A DNA stretch of 64,000 nucleotides, taken from NCBI GenBank assembly GCA_034359265.1, contig CP136893.1, forward strand, positions 45,891,501-45,955,500. Reading direction: 5' to 3'. Below, piece after piece: positions 1 through 10,802 of this stretch; the stretch's first letter is position 1, and each line of letters opens with the position of its first letter. The stretch is from Canna indica. Lineage: Eukaryota > Streptophyta > Magnoliopsida > Zingiberales > Cannaceae. Both the position numbers and the translations under genes were made by a program. The notes under the pieces are model-generated. The model was not told the origin of the DNA and made no database searches. It saw only the letters and a program-made list of their open reading frames with translations.

Positions 1-590
1 ATCCGGTTCTTAAACCTCAGGACACCCCCCGAGTCAACACCGAACCCATTATCGGCATCGCCCCTCCTGGCTAGATCCTTAGTGAGATCACAGAAAGCAT
101 CCTCCTCCTACGATGCTCGCAATATGTCAACCAACGTAGACTGCACCCTCAGGTGAGCCACTAGCGCACTAGAAGCTGATACTGATAAGACTGTTCTGCC
201 ATCCAAACATATGGCCAAATCCTGAGCTAACGGCCTCCTCCTGACTGTCAAATGCGCCAGACTACCCATAGACTTCCTGCTCAAAGCATCAGCTACCACG
301 TTAGCCTTCCCCAGATGGTACATGATCGTACAGTCATAGTCCTTCAGAAGCTCAAGCCATCTTCTCTGCCTCAGGTTCAACTCCTTCTAGGTGAGCAAAT
401 ACTGGAGGCTCTTATAATCAGTGTATATCTCACAAGCCTCGCCACAAAGGTAATGACACCACAGCTTCAATGCGAACACCACTGCTGCTAGCTCAAGATT
501 ATGAGTTGGGTAATTCTTCTCGTGGACCTTCAACTGCCGGGAGGCATAAGCTATTACCCTACCATTCTGCATCAACACACAGATTGGTAT
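1..590 (-). pseudogene. Ty3/gypsy pol fragment (RNase H to pre-integrase linker)
   Basis: Read on the minus strand, the translation runs from the RNase H domain ([19 protein letters not shown], then [12 protein letters not shown] and the [12 protein letters not shown] block) through [16 protein letters not shown] and the [12 protein letters not shown] motif to VLRFKNR at the window edge. It matches the same stretch of the chromovirus at about 32080-32660 and the minus copy at 43685-44300. There are in-frame stops near 106 and 384. Homology ends abruptly near 590, inside the RNase H domain, and a gypsy LTR in the opposite orientation follows. This is a dead fragment, and reverse transcriptase is absent. 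Whether integrase lies left of the window cannot be seen. Confidence 0.85.
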
Positions 591-1857
591 GTGAAAGATT
601 GGCATATTATTCTACTTGTAGGGTATGTTATGTGGAATTCCATTGGGTAGGGTATTCTTCCTATGTTAACTTAATTGTGGGATAGTTTTCTTGGAAAAGT
701 CATCTACTTGGAGACTTCCTACATCGAATTGATAATGCTGGAATTTAATTTAGATGTGCTGTAATTTCATATTTAAATGCAGGAAATTCATATTTAATTG
801 CTGACATTGTGTAGATAAACATGGTGACTTAAGTATGGAATTTTTGTATAATTTGCATGCTGTGATTTAATAACTTTCGCAATTATTATGAGGAATACCT
901 TGTATGTGTATTGTGGTTGAGATGGCTAGGCTGAGGGGCGTTATTAGCCAGCACGGCTTCTACCTGACTCAGCGAGTGGATATAGGATCTTGAGATTACA
1001 CCAGCGGACCACGCTAGGTGTTAGACCCAGGTGGTAGGGTCTTAAAATTACACCAGTGGGCCACACTGACGTTAGACCCAAGTGTTTTTGGTGGGACGGG
1101 TTATCCCTAATCTAGTGGGGGCTCCAAAAACTAGTTGGGCATCCTAGTTGACGAATTCGGTGATAAATTCGCTTAAATGCGGAATTTATAGGAATAATCT
1201 ACCTTGGTTTGTATATAAATAATGATTGAATTTGTGGGCTAGCAAGGGCAAGTAATTTTTATGATAATGGTCGGGTATGGCCGAGACTATTTTTCTTGCA
1301 AGATAAGGCCATAGTGGCCGAATGGTACTCATAGTACAAGCCATGATTGATTGATATATTTGCTTACAGGGGGCGGCCGACTGGCCTATTATTGTTTTAG
1401 AACCAATATGATTTTCTTTATCCGCATGTTATACTGCTAATGACATGATTTTTATACTGAGGATCTATGTGGAGGTTCGATAGAACCACTCATTGAGTTC
1501 CTCATGGGCTCACAAATTTTTTATTGATTTTGTTTTGTAGAGCCTGACCAGTGAGATACGGCTTGATGGCGTGGAGTCACTGGAGGGCAAACAACGTTGA
1601 TGGTCTCGTAGCAGGCCGGGTTATAGAGTTGTAGTCGTGTAGTGTTTGATTCATGCATTCAGTGTTGAGTCGTTTTGTGAACAATTGGAGTATGTAGTCA
1701 TTTGAACATCTTTTATTGCATATATGGATTCATGGCATTTTAAATTTGGTTGTTATTGTTTATATATATACCTACATGGATTGTTTGGTAAGAGTTAGGC
1801 TTCAGGGTACCTCCACGTATCCCGGTCGGTCACGTGTCCCTGAGTTGGGGCGTGACA
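591..1857 (+). repeat. Partial gypsy LTR (3' portion), plus orientation
   Basis: The segment 975-1160 (CACCAGCGGACC...GCTAGGTG, then GACTAG/CATCCTAGT) and 1525-1650 (GTAGAGCCTGACCAGTGAG) align by eye with 28220-28340 and 28650-28740 in the chromovirus 5' LTR. The end CCTGAGTTGGGGCGTGACA at 1839-1857 corresponds to the TGTGACA terminus of those LTRs. The upstream half is diverged or missing. It lies head-on against the minus-strand RNase H fragment, so the two do not form one intact element. Confidence 0.7.
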
Positions 1858-2337
1858 CTAAGCAAGGAGCACTCTTGTTTGGTTTATTATCTTGCTCCTT
1901 TAGAACTTGTTTTCTTTGTTGTTGAACAAGGTTTTCATTGATAGCTTGTAAAGTGTGCTAGGTAAATATCTTAGGGTTCTATTTATAGATTTGTGTTTTG
2001 CCTAGATGAATAGGGTTGAGGCTTTCTCAAAGGGTTGAGAAGTGAGTAATCATTTGTATTCAAAGGGAAACACTTGTGGAGCCAAGGTAGTGGAGTAGGA
2101 AGTTAGAAATCCTTGGTGTGGAGCCAAGATAGTGGAGTAGGCAGTTGGTCGAACCACTATAGCTACTTGTGTTTGTATTGCCTTGATTGCTTGCTCTTAC
2201 TTGATATTCATACTTGTCAAAGCATCGTAATTAGTGGCACATAGATTTGGTTGCATTCAGGATTGAATTAAAAAGGGAATCGAATTGAACGTATATTTAA
2301 CCCAACACTATTCAAATCCCCCCCTTCTAGTGTGGAT
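1858..2337 (+). repeat. Copia LTR fragment (same family as 21800-22894)
   Basis: The stretch GTGGAGCCAAGGTAGTGGAG and the following GGTCGAACCACTATAG at 2077-2165 are the reverse complement of 21855-21910 in the copia A LTR. CACTATTCAAATCCCCCC at 2307-2324 is the typical 3' end of such LTRs. Only the 3' third or so is present. It is inverted relative to the 21.8-kb copy, so the two copies of the family flank the receptor-kinase locus in opposite orientation. Confidence 0.65.
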
Positions 2338-3281
2338 ATTTGAACACATTGGCTCGAAGTCGTGGCCGAAAGGGCCCCTCTGAGCGACCAAGAAAATTCT
2401 CTCTCGACCTCGGGATTCACCAGGGTGCCATCCTTAACTTCCTTAAGAAAGTCCATCCCTGAAAGATCAGCACTAGGATCCAAAAGCTTAGCCAGCTGAG
2501 AAGCCCTATGAAAACCCTCCAAGTACATGGTAAGGGAATTGTCTCGGAGGCACTTCACCTCCTCCTCGAGGGACTCCTTATCTAGGTTGCACCTTGCAGC
2601 CTCAGTTCTCGCCTCCTCCGCCTCGGCCTTCAAACGGAACTTCGCCCTCACCACCACAGAAAGGTCCAGGTAGACCATCTCCAACTCCGCCATGGCCTTG
2701 TTCTCCAATTCTGCTATTCGGGTGGTAAACTCAGAAACGACTGCGCTCAAACAAATGACTTCTTCGGCCTTTTTCTCCAAGGCCCTCTCCATCTCTATCA
2801 TCTTTAGCCTGCAGGCCACAAGTTCTTTATGCTCTCTCCGCAAGACCATATGCAGCTTGCCCAATGAAAGCTGGACGTGCTCCCATATGTCAAACCCATC
2901 TAAGAAGACCAATTGGCCCCCGGAATAAAAATGCGGCACCGAACCAGGCTGACGAGCCCCCACCGATGTGCTGACCGCCACCTCCGCCTTAAGGAGTAGG
3001 TACTCGTTCCCTTGGGGACAAACATTCGAATTTATAAGAATGTCCTCTCCGAAATACCGAGCCCTCTTTCGGTGCTTCGCCAACAAACCAAGGATGGCTG
3101 GAGAATCAAAAGAGGCTGATGAGCCGACAGCTTTCACCCTAGCTCCCAAAGTTTTTGGCTTCCAAGACTTTGAGACCCTCACAAGCCTCAACAATTCATC
3201 CACCAGCGGGTTCTTTCCCTTATCCTTAGCGGGCCTTTCCCGCATCTGCGCCAAACGGGAACGCATACGTGGAATGTTCAA
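2268..3281 (-). CDS. Coiled-coil transposon-type protein, partial
   Basis: The open frame is 337 codons. The N-terminal part is basic (RSRLAQMRERPAKDKGKN). The middle is a long coiled coil (about residues 140-250, rich in E, K, L, A). The C-terminal block MYLEGFHRASQLAKLLDPSADLSGMDFLKEVKDGTLV resembles the tail of plant proteins annotated as 'putative gypsy-type transposon' (Transposase_28-like), where a GF-xx-A-xx...PDxDxSG...VxDGxLV block follows a coiled coil. That family resemblance is from memory. The usual N-terminal domain is absent, so this is a terminal piece. The last 30 or so residues are read from a copia LTR fragment (2268-2357) and are not original. A transposon ORF is much more likely than a host gene. 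Confidence 0.5.
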   Translation of the reverse strand: MNIPRMRSRLAQMRERPAKDKGKNPLVDELLRLVRVSKSWKPKTLGARVKAVGSSASFDSPAILGLLAKHRKRARYFGEDILINSNVCPQGNEYLLLKAEVAVSTSVGARQPGSVPHFYSGGQLVFLDGFDIWEHVQLSLGKLHMVLRREHKELVACRLKMIEMERALEKKAEEVICLSAVVSEFTTRIAELENKAMAELEMVYLDLSVVVRAKFRLKAEAEEARTEAARCNLDKESLEEEVKCLRDNSLTMYLEGFHRASQLAKLLDPSADLSGMDFLKEVKDGTLVNPEVEREFSWSLRGALSATTSSQCVQISTLEGGDLNSVGLNIRSIRFPF

Positions 3282-3496
3282 AATAGGCTATGCATACCTG
3301 AGTGGCAAAAAAGGGCTGAATAGCCCATGCAAAAGACAATAAACCCAAAGTCAACGGCAAACACCAGAGATTGAGGCCGAGAAAGCTTACTGGTGAAAGT
3401 CAATGAGCGCAGGAAGGAACTAGTTAAGGGAGACACCGTTGAAGCTTGCCAGAGGTGAAGGCCAGGAAAACTCACGAGCGGGGAAAGAGAAATCCC

Positions 3497-3503
3497 ATTT
3501 ATA
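3497..3503 (-). promoter_or_regulatory. TATA-box candidate for the coiled-coil ORF
   Basis: TATAAAT on the minus strand, flanked by GC-richer sequence, about 220 bp upstream of the first ATG of the ORF ending at 2268. Spacing suits a transcription start near 3470. It rests on motif and position only. Confidence 0.3.
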
Positions 3504-3649
3504 GATCCCACTCACCCATCAAATGGTCCACAACAAAGAGAAAGATTGGATCTGCACCGACCAGCTCAGCGATCGGCGACCCCCTAGAAACTTCCTCCAT
3601 TGCACAAACGAACACCTTTTTTCCACCATATTGACTCCCAAAACAACGA

Positions 3650-3665
3650 GGGGGGGGGGGGGGGG
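3650..3665. repeat. G16 homopolymer
   Basis: Sixteen consecutive G on the plus strand, followed by CGC. Such a run is slippage-prone in replication and sequencing, so its length should be read with caution. Confidence 0.9.
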
Positions 3666-3984
3666 CGCAAAGACTAATCAACAGCCGCCACGCGAGGTAA
3701 AAATCTCCATTAAGCGAAACCGCCATACTAAGCGCGATAGCCAAGAAGGCACATGCTAACCACGGAAAAAATACCGATTTGACATACTCCGAAGTAACAC
3801 GAAGAGTCGCCACGTGCCTACAGGAAGTGGTGCACAAACCACTTGTAGTAGCTCGGCTTTTCTCCAACCTTTCATGACATCATGACCTGATTATTCTTTT
3901 CAGCTCAGCTCCAGCGATCAAACAAACCGGCACCTTCTCCTTGGTCACCTAGTGCGACCTGGCCTCACTACTAGAAATTGAGTC

Positions 3985-4222
3985 TTCAGCAACGGCTATT
4001 AGCAACGGCCGCTCAAGCCGTTTCTATTTGCAACGACATTCTTATGGCCGCTCAAGCCGTTGCAGATATGTTGTATCTGCAATGGCTTTCTAACGGACAC
4101 GCGAGCCGTTGCTGATGATTTTAATTATCAGCAACAACTTTCTAACGGACAAGTGAGCCGTTGCTGATGATAACTTATTAGCAATGGCTTTCTAACGGGC
4201 AAGTGAGCCGTTGCTGATAAGT
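3985..4222. repeat. CACTA-1 5' subterminal repeats
   Basis: At least three roughly 50-bp units (about 4078-4125, 4130-4178, 4182-4220) contain GGCTTTCTAACGG followed by AGCCGTTGCTGAT. Each unit can fold, because AGCAACGGCT and AGCCGTTGCT are complementary. Earlier diverged copies start at 3990. In En/Spm such arrays bind the TNPA protein; that role is inferred here. Confidence 0.75.
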
Positions 4223-4452
4223 TTATATAGGTCGCAGATCGCGCCCGCCCCTTCTTCCTCCCGCTGTTGCCGCCGCCTCCTCCTCCCGCCTCTCGCCGGC
4301 GCCGACGCTGCCGTCCGTCCTCGACCGCCGATTTCAGGTATTCATCGCCGCCCGGCCATCTCTTCCCATTGCGATCGGTGGGAAATCCGATCGAAACCCT
4401 ATTTTTAGGGTTTTGGCCGGTGGTGGACGGCCGATGGCCGCCGCCGGATCTT

Positions 4453-4508
4453 GTACAGTGTCCGGACACTGTACGCCGGCGCCGGAGTCCACCGGACTCC
4501 GGCGCCGG
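4453..4508. repeat. Two adjacent perfect palindromes
   Basis: Positions 4453-4474 are a perfect 22-bp palindrome centred on TCCGGA. Immediately after, 4476-4490 and 4494-4508 are perfect 15-bp inverted arms with a 3-nt loop (CCGGCGCCGGAGTCC and its complement). The pair could extrude as a double hairpin. It ends a GC-rich block (4225-4510) within CACTA-1. Confidence 0.85.
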
Positions 4509-4510
4509 AA

Positions 4511-5378
4511 ATTGTAGATTATTTTTTATTTATTTGTTTGTTAATTAATTATTTAATTAATTATTTAGAATAATTGTTTAATTTGTTAGATTAATTGTTT
4601 AATTTGTTAGATTAATTTTTAGGGTTTAGATTAATTTTTAGAGTTTATATTAATTTTTAGTTTAATTTAGTTAGATTAATATTTAATAATGGTAGGTTAA
4701 TTATTTAAATTAATGAAAATGATGTAGATTAATATTAATTAATTAGTTAAAATATTGTTAATTAGTCCAAAGTTGTCCTCAGTGGACTCGCGTCGGAATT
4801 GTCCACTTCAGCATTGTGCCGGAATCGTCTACTTCGGACACGCGCCGGGATAGTTCATTTTGGACTCCTGCCGGAATCGTCTAATTTGGACTCGTGTCGG
4901 AATTGTCCAATATGGACTCGAACTGACTCGAAACATTTAGAAAATAATCATCCATCCGACGAGTTGATATGTTTCACGTACGCATCAACGAGTCGGATAT
5001 GATTTAGCGAAACCTTAGATCCGTTCAGGGATTGTATGTTCGTGTAAAAGAAGTAGATGATCTTTTATACGACGTACAATTCTTGAATTGTCCCTGATTG
5101 GACAATTTGGGAATATAGTTATTTGTACTGCACTTACGTTTTTCTTTTAACTGTTAACTAATTATTCTAAATTTTGGCAGCATCTCTCTTGTTCTCCGAT
5201 ACGCACCCAGATGATATGCGTATTCGGAGAACTGTAGGGAGATGCTGCCGAAATTTAGAATGAAGTTAGCGGTTAAAATAAGTACTTAGTGCAATATAAA
5301 TAACATAAATCTTAAATGGAATAGGACAATCTCACCTAAAGACATTAACCAAAGAAATTGTCATTGATTGACAAAATC
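4511..5378. other. AT-rich non-coding leader of CACTA-1
   Basis: Low-complexity AT-rich DNA (4520-4770) gives way to three or four diverged copies of an 'ACTCGYGYCGGAATTGTCC' phrase (4783-4920). Paired copies of GCATCTC and GAGATGC-type sequence occur around 5180-5250, part of an imperfect inverted repeat. No coding signal is seen. It is probably the 5' untranslated or intron sequence of the transposase gene. Confidence 0.5.
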
Positions 5379-8300
5379 ATGTCGTCTGATCGAAGTTGGA
5401 TGTACCGACGTCTTGATCGTGGAGCTTTAACGAATGAGTTTCGATTAGGCGTAACGTACTTTCTAAATTTTGCCTATTCGAATCAGAATTTCGTTAGCAT
5501 CGGTGATCAAATCTGATGTCTGTGCCGCATTTGTTTGAATGGACGATTTTTGGATCGGGAGACTGTCACTCTGCATCTATATAGCAAAGGATTTGCACCA
5601 AGATATTTTCTATGGACTTGTCACGGGGAGTCACGTGAAGTCGGGACGTCGAGTAATCCTATCGTTCAGACATATGGTGAATCTTCCTCTGCTGGTGCTT
5701 CTTCATCTAGTCAATCTGATCCCTATAGAACTATGATACTTGATAGTCTTGGGGGTCAATTCCACCTGAATGATAATATTGATCGGCCAGTTCTTCAGAC
5801 ATCAGTCCCACCAGATACTGCAGCGGTTGATATCACAGAAGTACAAACTGCGGTAGAGATTGAATTACCGAATAAAGAAGCTGCAGAATTTTACGAGATG
5901 TTGAAAGCTGTCGATGAACCTTTGTATGAGAATTGTCCTAAATACACTAGGTTTTCAGCAATGACACAGCTCCTAAACATCAAGGCCGATTGTAATATCA
6001 ATGGGGTTGCGTATGATCGGATTTGTAGGATTGATTAATGGAATGCTGCCTACTGATAACAAGTTTGAGCCAACTTTTTATAAGACTAAAAAGCTAATGA
6101 GAAAATTGGGGCTTGGGTACGAAAAAATACACGCGTGCCAAAATAACTGCATTTTATATTATAAAGAAAATGTGCAGTTGGATAAATGCCCTGTATGTCA
6201 ACATCCTCGTTACAAGGAGAATAAATTGGTCAGACAGAAAAATATCCCGTTTAAGGTGCTTCGGTATTTTCCACTAACACCGATGCTTCAAAGATTATTC
6301 ATGTCGGAAAAGACAGCCCCCTACATGAGTTGGCATGCAAGAAGTTGTGATGATACAGTAATGACTCATCCATCCGACAATGAAGCATGGAAACATTTGG
6401 ATACATATTATCCTTCATTTGCTAGGGATACTAGAAATATAAGATTGGGATTGTGCACAGATGGTTTTAATCCGTTTGGACATTCTGCAACTCCTTATTC
6501 AGTTTGGCCAGTGCTGCTGACCGTTTATAATTTGCCACCGTCAATGTGTATGAAATATGAATTTATTTATCTTTCGATGATTATTCCGGGTCCTAAGGGT
6601 CCGCGAAAAGAAATTGACATATTTCTCAGACCCTTGATAGATGAATTGAAAACATTGTGGACTGAGGGAGCTGTCACTTATGATTGTCATCGGAAGCAAA
6701 ACTTCAATTTAAAGGTCGCGGTCTTGTGGACAATCAATGATTTCCCAGCGTACGGCATGTTGTCTAGTTGGAGCACTCACGGCCGACTCTCTTGTCTGTA
6801 TTGTATGGAACACTCTAAATCAATCAGTCTTCAGAACGGACGAAAAATCTCATTCTTTGATTGTCATCGTCGAATCCTACCGGCTAATCATCAGTATCGA
6901 AGGAATCGTAATAAATTTACTAAGGGCAGAGTCGAAAGAGATGGGCCACCACCGATGTTGTCTGGTGAACAAATGTTAGCACGTGATTCAGCACTTCCAG
7001 ATATAGTATTTGGTAACAATGAAAGAGTGTCAGGTTTTGGCCAAACACATAACTGGGTGAAAAAACGTATCTTTTAGGAATTGCCCTATTGGAATTCATT
7101 ATTGATTCGACATAATTTAGATGTCTTACACATTGAAAAAAATGTGTTTGATAATATTTTCAACACTTTGATGGATATTTCCGGAAAAACTAAAGATAAT
7201 GTCAAAGCCCGACATGATATGAAAATACTTTGTAAAAGACCAGAGTTGGAGTTACAAGAGGTCAACGGACGATATCTGAAACCGAAGGCCCTATATGTGT
7301 TAAATAAACAACAGATCAAAGATGTTTGTCAATGGGTAAAAGAACTCAGATTACCCGATAGATATGCTTCAAACTTATCTCGATGTGTGAACGTCGATGA
7401 TTGCAAAATATCAGGGATGAAGAGCCATGATTGTCATGTATTCATGCAGAGATTACTTCCGATCGCATTTCGAGATCTTCTACCTGATAATATTTGGGGT
7501 CCGTTGACTGAATTATGTATGTTTTTTAGAAACATCTGTGCAAATGTCCTTCGAGTCGAAGATATGTCAACACTTGAAAATAATATTGTTGAAATCATAT
7601 GCAAGCTGGAGCAATTTTTCCCTCCTGTATTTTTTGACTCGATAGAGCATCTACCAATACACTTGGCATACGAGGCACGAGTTGGTGGCCCCGTTCAATA
7701 TCGGTGGATGTACATATTTGAAAGATACATGAATCGTCTGAAGAAAAAAGTAAAGAACACCGCAGCTGTTGAAGGATCAATATTTGAATCGTATATCATC
7801 CAAGAAATTTCAACATTCTGCTCATTTTACTTTGAATCGACAATACAGATAAGATTTGATCGTCTTCCACGTAACGACGACGGGGGTGTTCGACATTCAG
7901 ATGGACGTTTAAATATATTTTGTCACTCTGGTCGTGCTTTTGGTTCTCGTCCATCTCGACATTTAAGCGAGGAAGAGTATCATTTGGCACACTTGTATGT
8001 ATTACTCAATTGTCCAGAGATTGAACAATTCATTGAAATATTTTACATTGAGATGGTGCAAAAATATTCTATTCACAACGATGAAGAATTGGAGAGATTA
8101 CGAAATCGTGATTTCCCTACTTGGATTCAGACTTATAGCAAAGATCACAGAGTTGAAATAGATGAAAGAATATTTGAGTTTGTTAGTGGACCGTCGCGAC
8201 TTGTGTCGTGCTATAGCGGATATTTTGTTAATGGGTATAAATTTCACACGGTTGAATATGCATTTACAAAGAAGACGATGAATGCTGGGGTCCGTGTGAA

Positions 8301-8865
8301 AGGGACAATCTATGTTGAATGTGATATGGATTTTTATGGACTGGTGGAAGAAGTGATAGAGTTGCACTACTTCGGCTTGAAATCAGTTATTCTATTTAGA
8401 TGTCATTGGTTCGATACAACAGAAAGGGGCATGAAAGTTCATCTAAAATACAAACTTGTTGAGGTTAATTACAAATCTAAATTGGCAGCAAATGAGCCTT
8501 TTATATTAGCATCACAAGCCGAACAAGTATATTACGCGAAGTATTCGGCTCGAAATAAATATAGAGCAGATTGGCGTGTAGTCTGTAAGACAAAAGGTAG
8601 AGGAAAAATTGATCCGATAGTAAGAGAAAATGAGCTGATACCTGATATGATAGATGGTTTCTATCAAGAAGATGATCCTCCTACTATAGATCGTATTATT
8701 CCAATACTCGAGGATGTAGACACAACGTCAATTCAATTAGAAGTTGAATATGCTTATGATGACGATCATGAAATTGAGGAAGCTAGAGATGAAGATGATG
8801 AAGAAGAGGAGGAAGAGGAAGAAGAGGAAGAATTCGAAGACAAATATTCAGATGATGAGGAATAA
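5379..8865 (+). pseudogene. TNP2-type CACTA transposase (Transpos_assoc, Tnp2, DUF4218, DUF4216)
   Basis: From the ATG at 5379 the frame opens with SDRSWMYRRLD, the N-terminal transposase-associated domain, and passes a TGA at 5514-5516 inside its Cys cluster, where the family normally has Arg. After a frameshift near 6000-6040, the central Tnp2 domain runs from GLINGMLPTDNKFEPTFY to NWVKKRIF. It includes CPVCQHPRYKE, the block LGLCTDGFNPFG and YDCHRKQNFNLKVAVLWTINDFPAYGMLSSWSTHG. A TAG at 7075-7077 interrupts the join to ELPYWNSLLIRHNLDVLHIEKNVFDN. Then follow DUF4218-like (GLKSHD-type MKSHDCHVFMQRLLP, VGGPVQYRWMYIFERYM) and DUF4216-like segments. The C-terminus is a Glu/Asp-rich tail. In the family this protein performs DNA cleavage with its terminal-repeat-binding partner. 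Two stops and one frameshift make this copy inactive as it stands, although it is otherwise well preserved. Confidence 0.88.
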
Positions 8866-8940
8866 TTGTAAAGTATATATTTTATTAAATATATCTCTAC
8901 TATTTATACAATAATCTGATTATATGTCTATTCGACAAAT

Positions 8941-10472
8941 ATGTCTGGTCGTGGTTATCGTCGTAGGAGAGCTTCGGAGTCTCCAATCGGTGAGACTCCT
9001 ACACTTACTCATGCTGCTGATCCTCCTTTTGCTGATACTCATGCCGATGATACTGCTGAGGCTAGTACATCCAGACGCAGGCGGCCACGCGGGCCGAACA
9101 GGTGGCAGCCTCCACCAACCACAGAGTCACGTAGATTTATTAGTGTGATTGGGGAGCGGTAATATATCATGAATTATGAATCATTACAAATTCATTATAT
9201 CATAATATAATATTAAAATTTATTTTTGTTGTGCAGGTTTGAGCAAGAAGAAGTGTCGAGGAGCATTTCTTCTACTATTCGACGATACATGCACGGGGAA
9301 TGACCTACGTGGTCTCACGTGCTCAGCGAGCACGTTGACATGTTATGGCGCGAGTTTGAGGCACATTTTTTTTTTTACATGCATGATGATTAATATTGGT
9401 ACTGATATTATTATTCTGCATGCTCGCTATACATGGGCTGAGGACCAAAGACCCTTCATTTACGTTGTCTGGGAGGCTATTTCCCGGGCAAGGTACAATG
9501 GGCAGCTGGGGCAGTCCCGGTCCCAAGCGATGGCACGAGCTGGGACTACTAACATCGCGGAGACTCGGGGATACGGCCCCGATTGGATTACTCCGGATAT
9601 ATGGGACCAGCTCATGGGAATATGGTCGCCAGATCGATGGTAGGAGGTTTCTAGGAATGCGGCTAGAAATCGCATGTCGGGGGGAGCAGCGCGTCACACC
9701 GGCGGCTCTATTGCATTTGCAGTGCACACGAACCGTATGGTAAGTATACCTTTTAATTATATATTTTATTTGTTACTATGTGTACTAATTAATGTATTTG
9801 TTTTGTAAATATAGACGACGGTGTCGGATGATGGGACTGTCCAGCGACCCTCCCCGATGGCGGTGTTTGAGCGGACTCACCGTCGAGCACATGGGACGGG
9901 GGAGTACATCGACAACCGCGTTGCATACATTATGGTAACTATATATTTGTTTAAATTATTCATTATATATTTATAATTTAAGTTTTATGATAAATATTAA
10001 ACAAAAAATCAAACTCGAGTAGGAGACCTACAACCAGACGGTGGTGCAGCGCGGGGGCACCCCCGAGGACTTTGACGCAGCAACGTGGGTCGAGGCCGCA
10101 GGTGGCTGGGACCATGGCCGCGTATATGGCTTTGCATATAGTGGTCATGCGCGAGCCGTACTATGGCCACTTGGGGCACCGACCCCTTCGGTCGCTGGTG
10201 AGCGGCCGTCCATCTCCAGATCCAGTTATGATCATAGTAGCAGAATAAGGACTCTAGAGGAGATGGTCGCATGTCAGACTGAGATGATAGAGCGTCAGAG
10301 TCAGATGATGGCAGAGATGCATGCTATGCTACGCAACATGTCAGGTCATCCCGAAGCAGGCATCTCTTCGGCATCATCTCATCCATCGTCCTCGAGTCAA
10401 TCCACGCCGGTGTACACTCAAGCACTCCAGACCCCGCCAAATGATCCAGGCCATCCTCCACCGTCATCGTGA
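8941..10472 (+). pseudogene. TNP1-type CACTA protein (Transposase_24/Ptta family), spliced
   Basis: Likely exons are 8941-9158, 9237-9360, 9422-9739, 9815-9934 and 10023-10472. Phases agree at every join and standard GT/AG ends occur at most. Exon 1 encodes MSGRGYRRRR and an Arg/Pro-rich region. Exon 3 carries RYTWAEDQRPFIYVVWEAIS and the SGGAARHTGGSIAFAVHTNR signature. Exon 5 carries TPEDFDAATWVEAAGGWDHGRVYGFAYSG and a coiled-coil MVACQTEMIERQSQMMAEM before a Ser/Pro-rich tail. Defects: TGA in exon 2 where Trp is expected (about 9300), TAG after SPDRW (9641-9643), and intron 2 (9361-9421) beginning GC and ending AT instead of GT/AG. In the family the TNP1/TNPA protein binds subterminal repeats. 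The gene is inactive as written. Confidence 0.75.
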
Positions 10473-10763
10473 GTTTTTTTTTATATTGACTTTGTTACTG
10501 AGATATTATACTTGTTTAATTTATTTTGTTTGGATATTGATACTTCAATTTTGCATTTGAATAGTTTTTATACTATTGTGGATAATTATAAATATAAATA
10601 TAATTATTTTGATGTATATCTTGGTGTATTTGTGATGTGTGAATGAATGTGTGTATGAGTGTATGGGTGTGTGAGTTATGTATCAGATAATGTATCAATG
10701 TATCAATGTATCAATGGAAATTTGAAATTTTAATTTTTTTCGTTACCTGATTCACATAATCAG
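10473..10763. other. AT-rich 3' region of CACTA-1
   Basis: AT-rich DNA with a GTGTG/ATGTATCAATGTATCAATG-type simple repeat at 10630-10715 (three tandem copies of TATCAATG near 10691). No coding potential. It lies between the end of the TNP1 gene and the terminal hairpin. Confidence 0.5.
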
Positions 10764-10801
10764 CAACGGCTTTCCCACGGTCGTCCGTGGGAAAGCCGTT
10801 G
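10764..10801. repeat. Perfect 17-bp stem hairpin at the broken end of CACTA-1
   Basis: CAACGGCTTTCCCACGG (10764-10780), loop TCGT, and the exact complement (10785-10801). The arm shares CAACGGCTTT with the 5' subterminal repeats, which marks it as transposon sequence and sets the rightmost visible limit of CACTA-1. Confidence 0.9.
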
Positions 10802-10802
10802 T

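Larger units (their letters stand above)
3282..3965. other. Non-coding leader/LTR-like stretch upstream of the coiled-coil ORF
   Basis: No protein family is recognisable here. On the minus strand a TATA-like TATAAAT (3497-3503) sits about 220 bp upstream of the ORF start. A run of 16 G lies at 3650-3665. The stretch may be the LTR or leader of the element carrying the ORF at 2268-3281; no second LTR copy is visible, so this is inference. Confidence 0.35.
3966..10802 (+). mobile_element. CACTA-1: En/Spm-type DNA transposon, 3' terminus missing
   Basis: The 5' terminus reads CACTACTAGAAATTGAG, the hallmark terminal inverted repeat of the CACTA superfamily. Subterminal GCAACGGCTTTCTAACGG-type repeats follow at once. 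Inside are a TNP2-type transposase pseudogene (5379-8865) and a multi-exon TNP1-type gene (8941-10472) on the same strand, the standard gene order. Near the other end a CAACGGCTTTCCCACGG hairpin (10764-10801) resembles the subterminal repeats. The expected inverted CACTAGTAGTG-like terminus is not found downstream, so the 3' end is lost and the target duplication cannot be checked. With stops and a frameshift in TNP2 it cannot be autonomous now. Confidence 0.85.

Noticed and set aside
4267..4548. Pro/Arg-rich frames in the GC-rich block of CACTA-1
   Set aside because: Frames of similar length exist on both strands and their composition simply reflects GC content; no domain.
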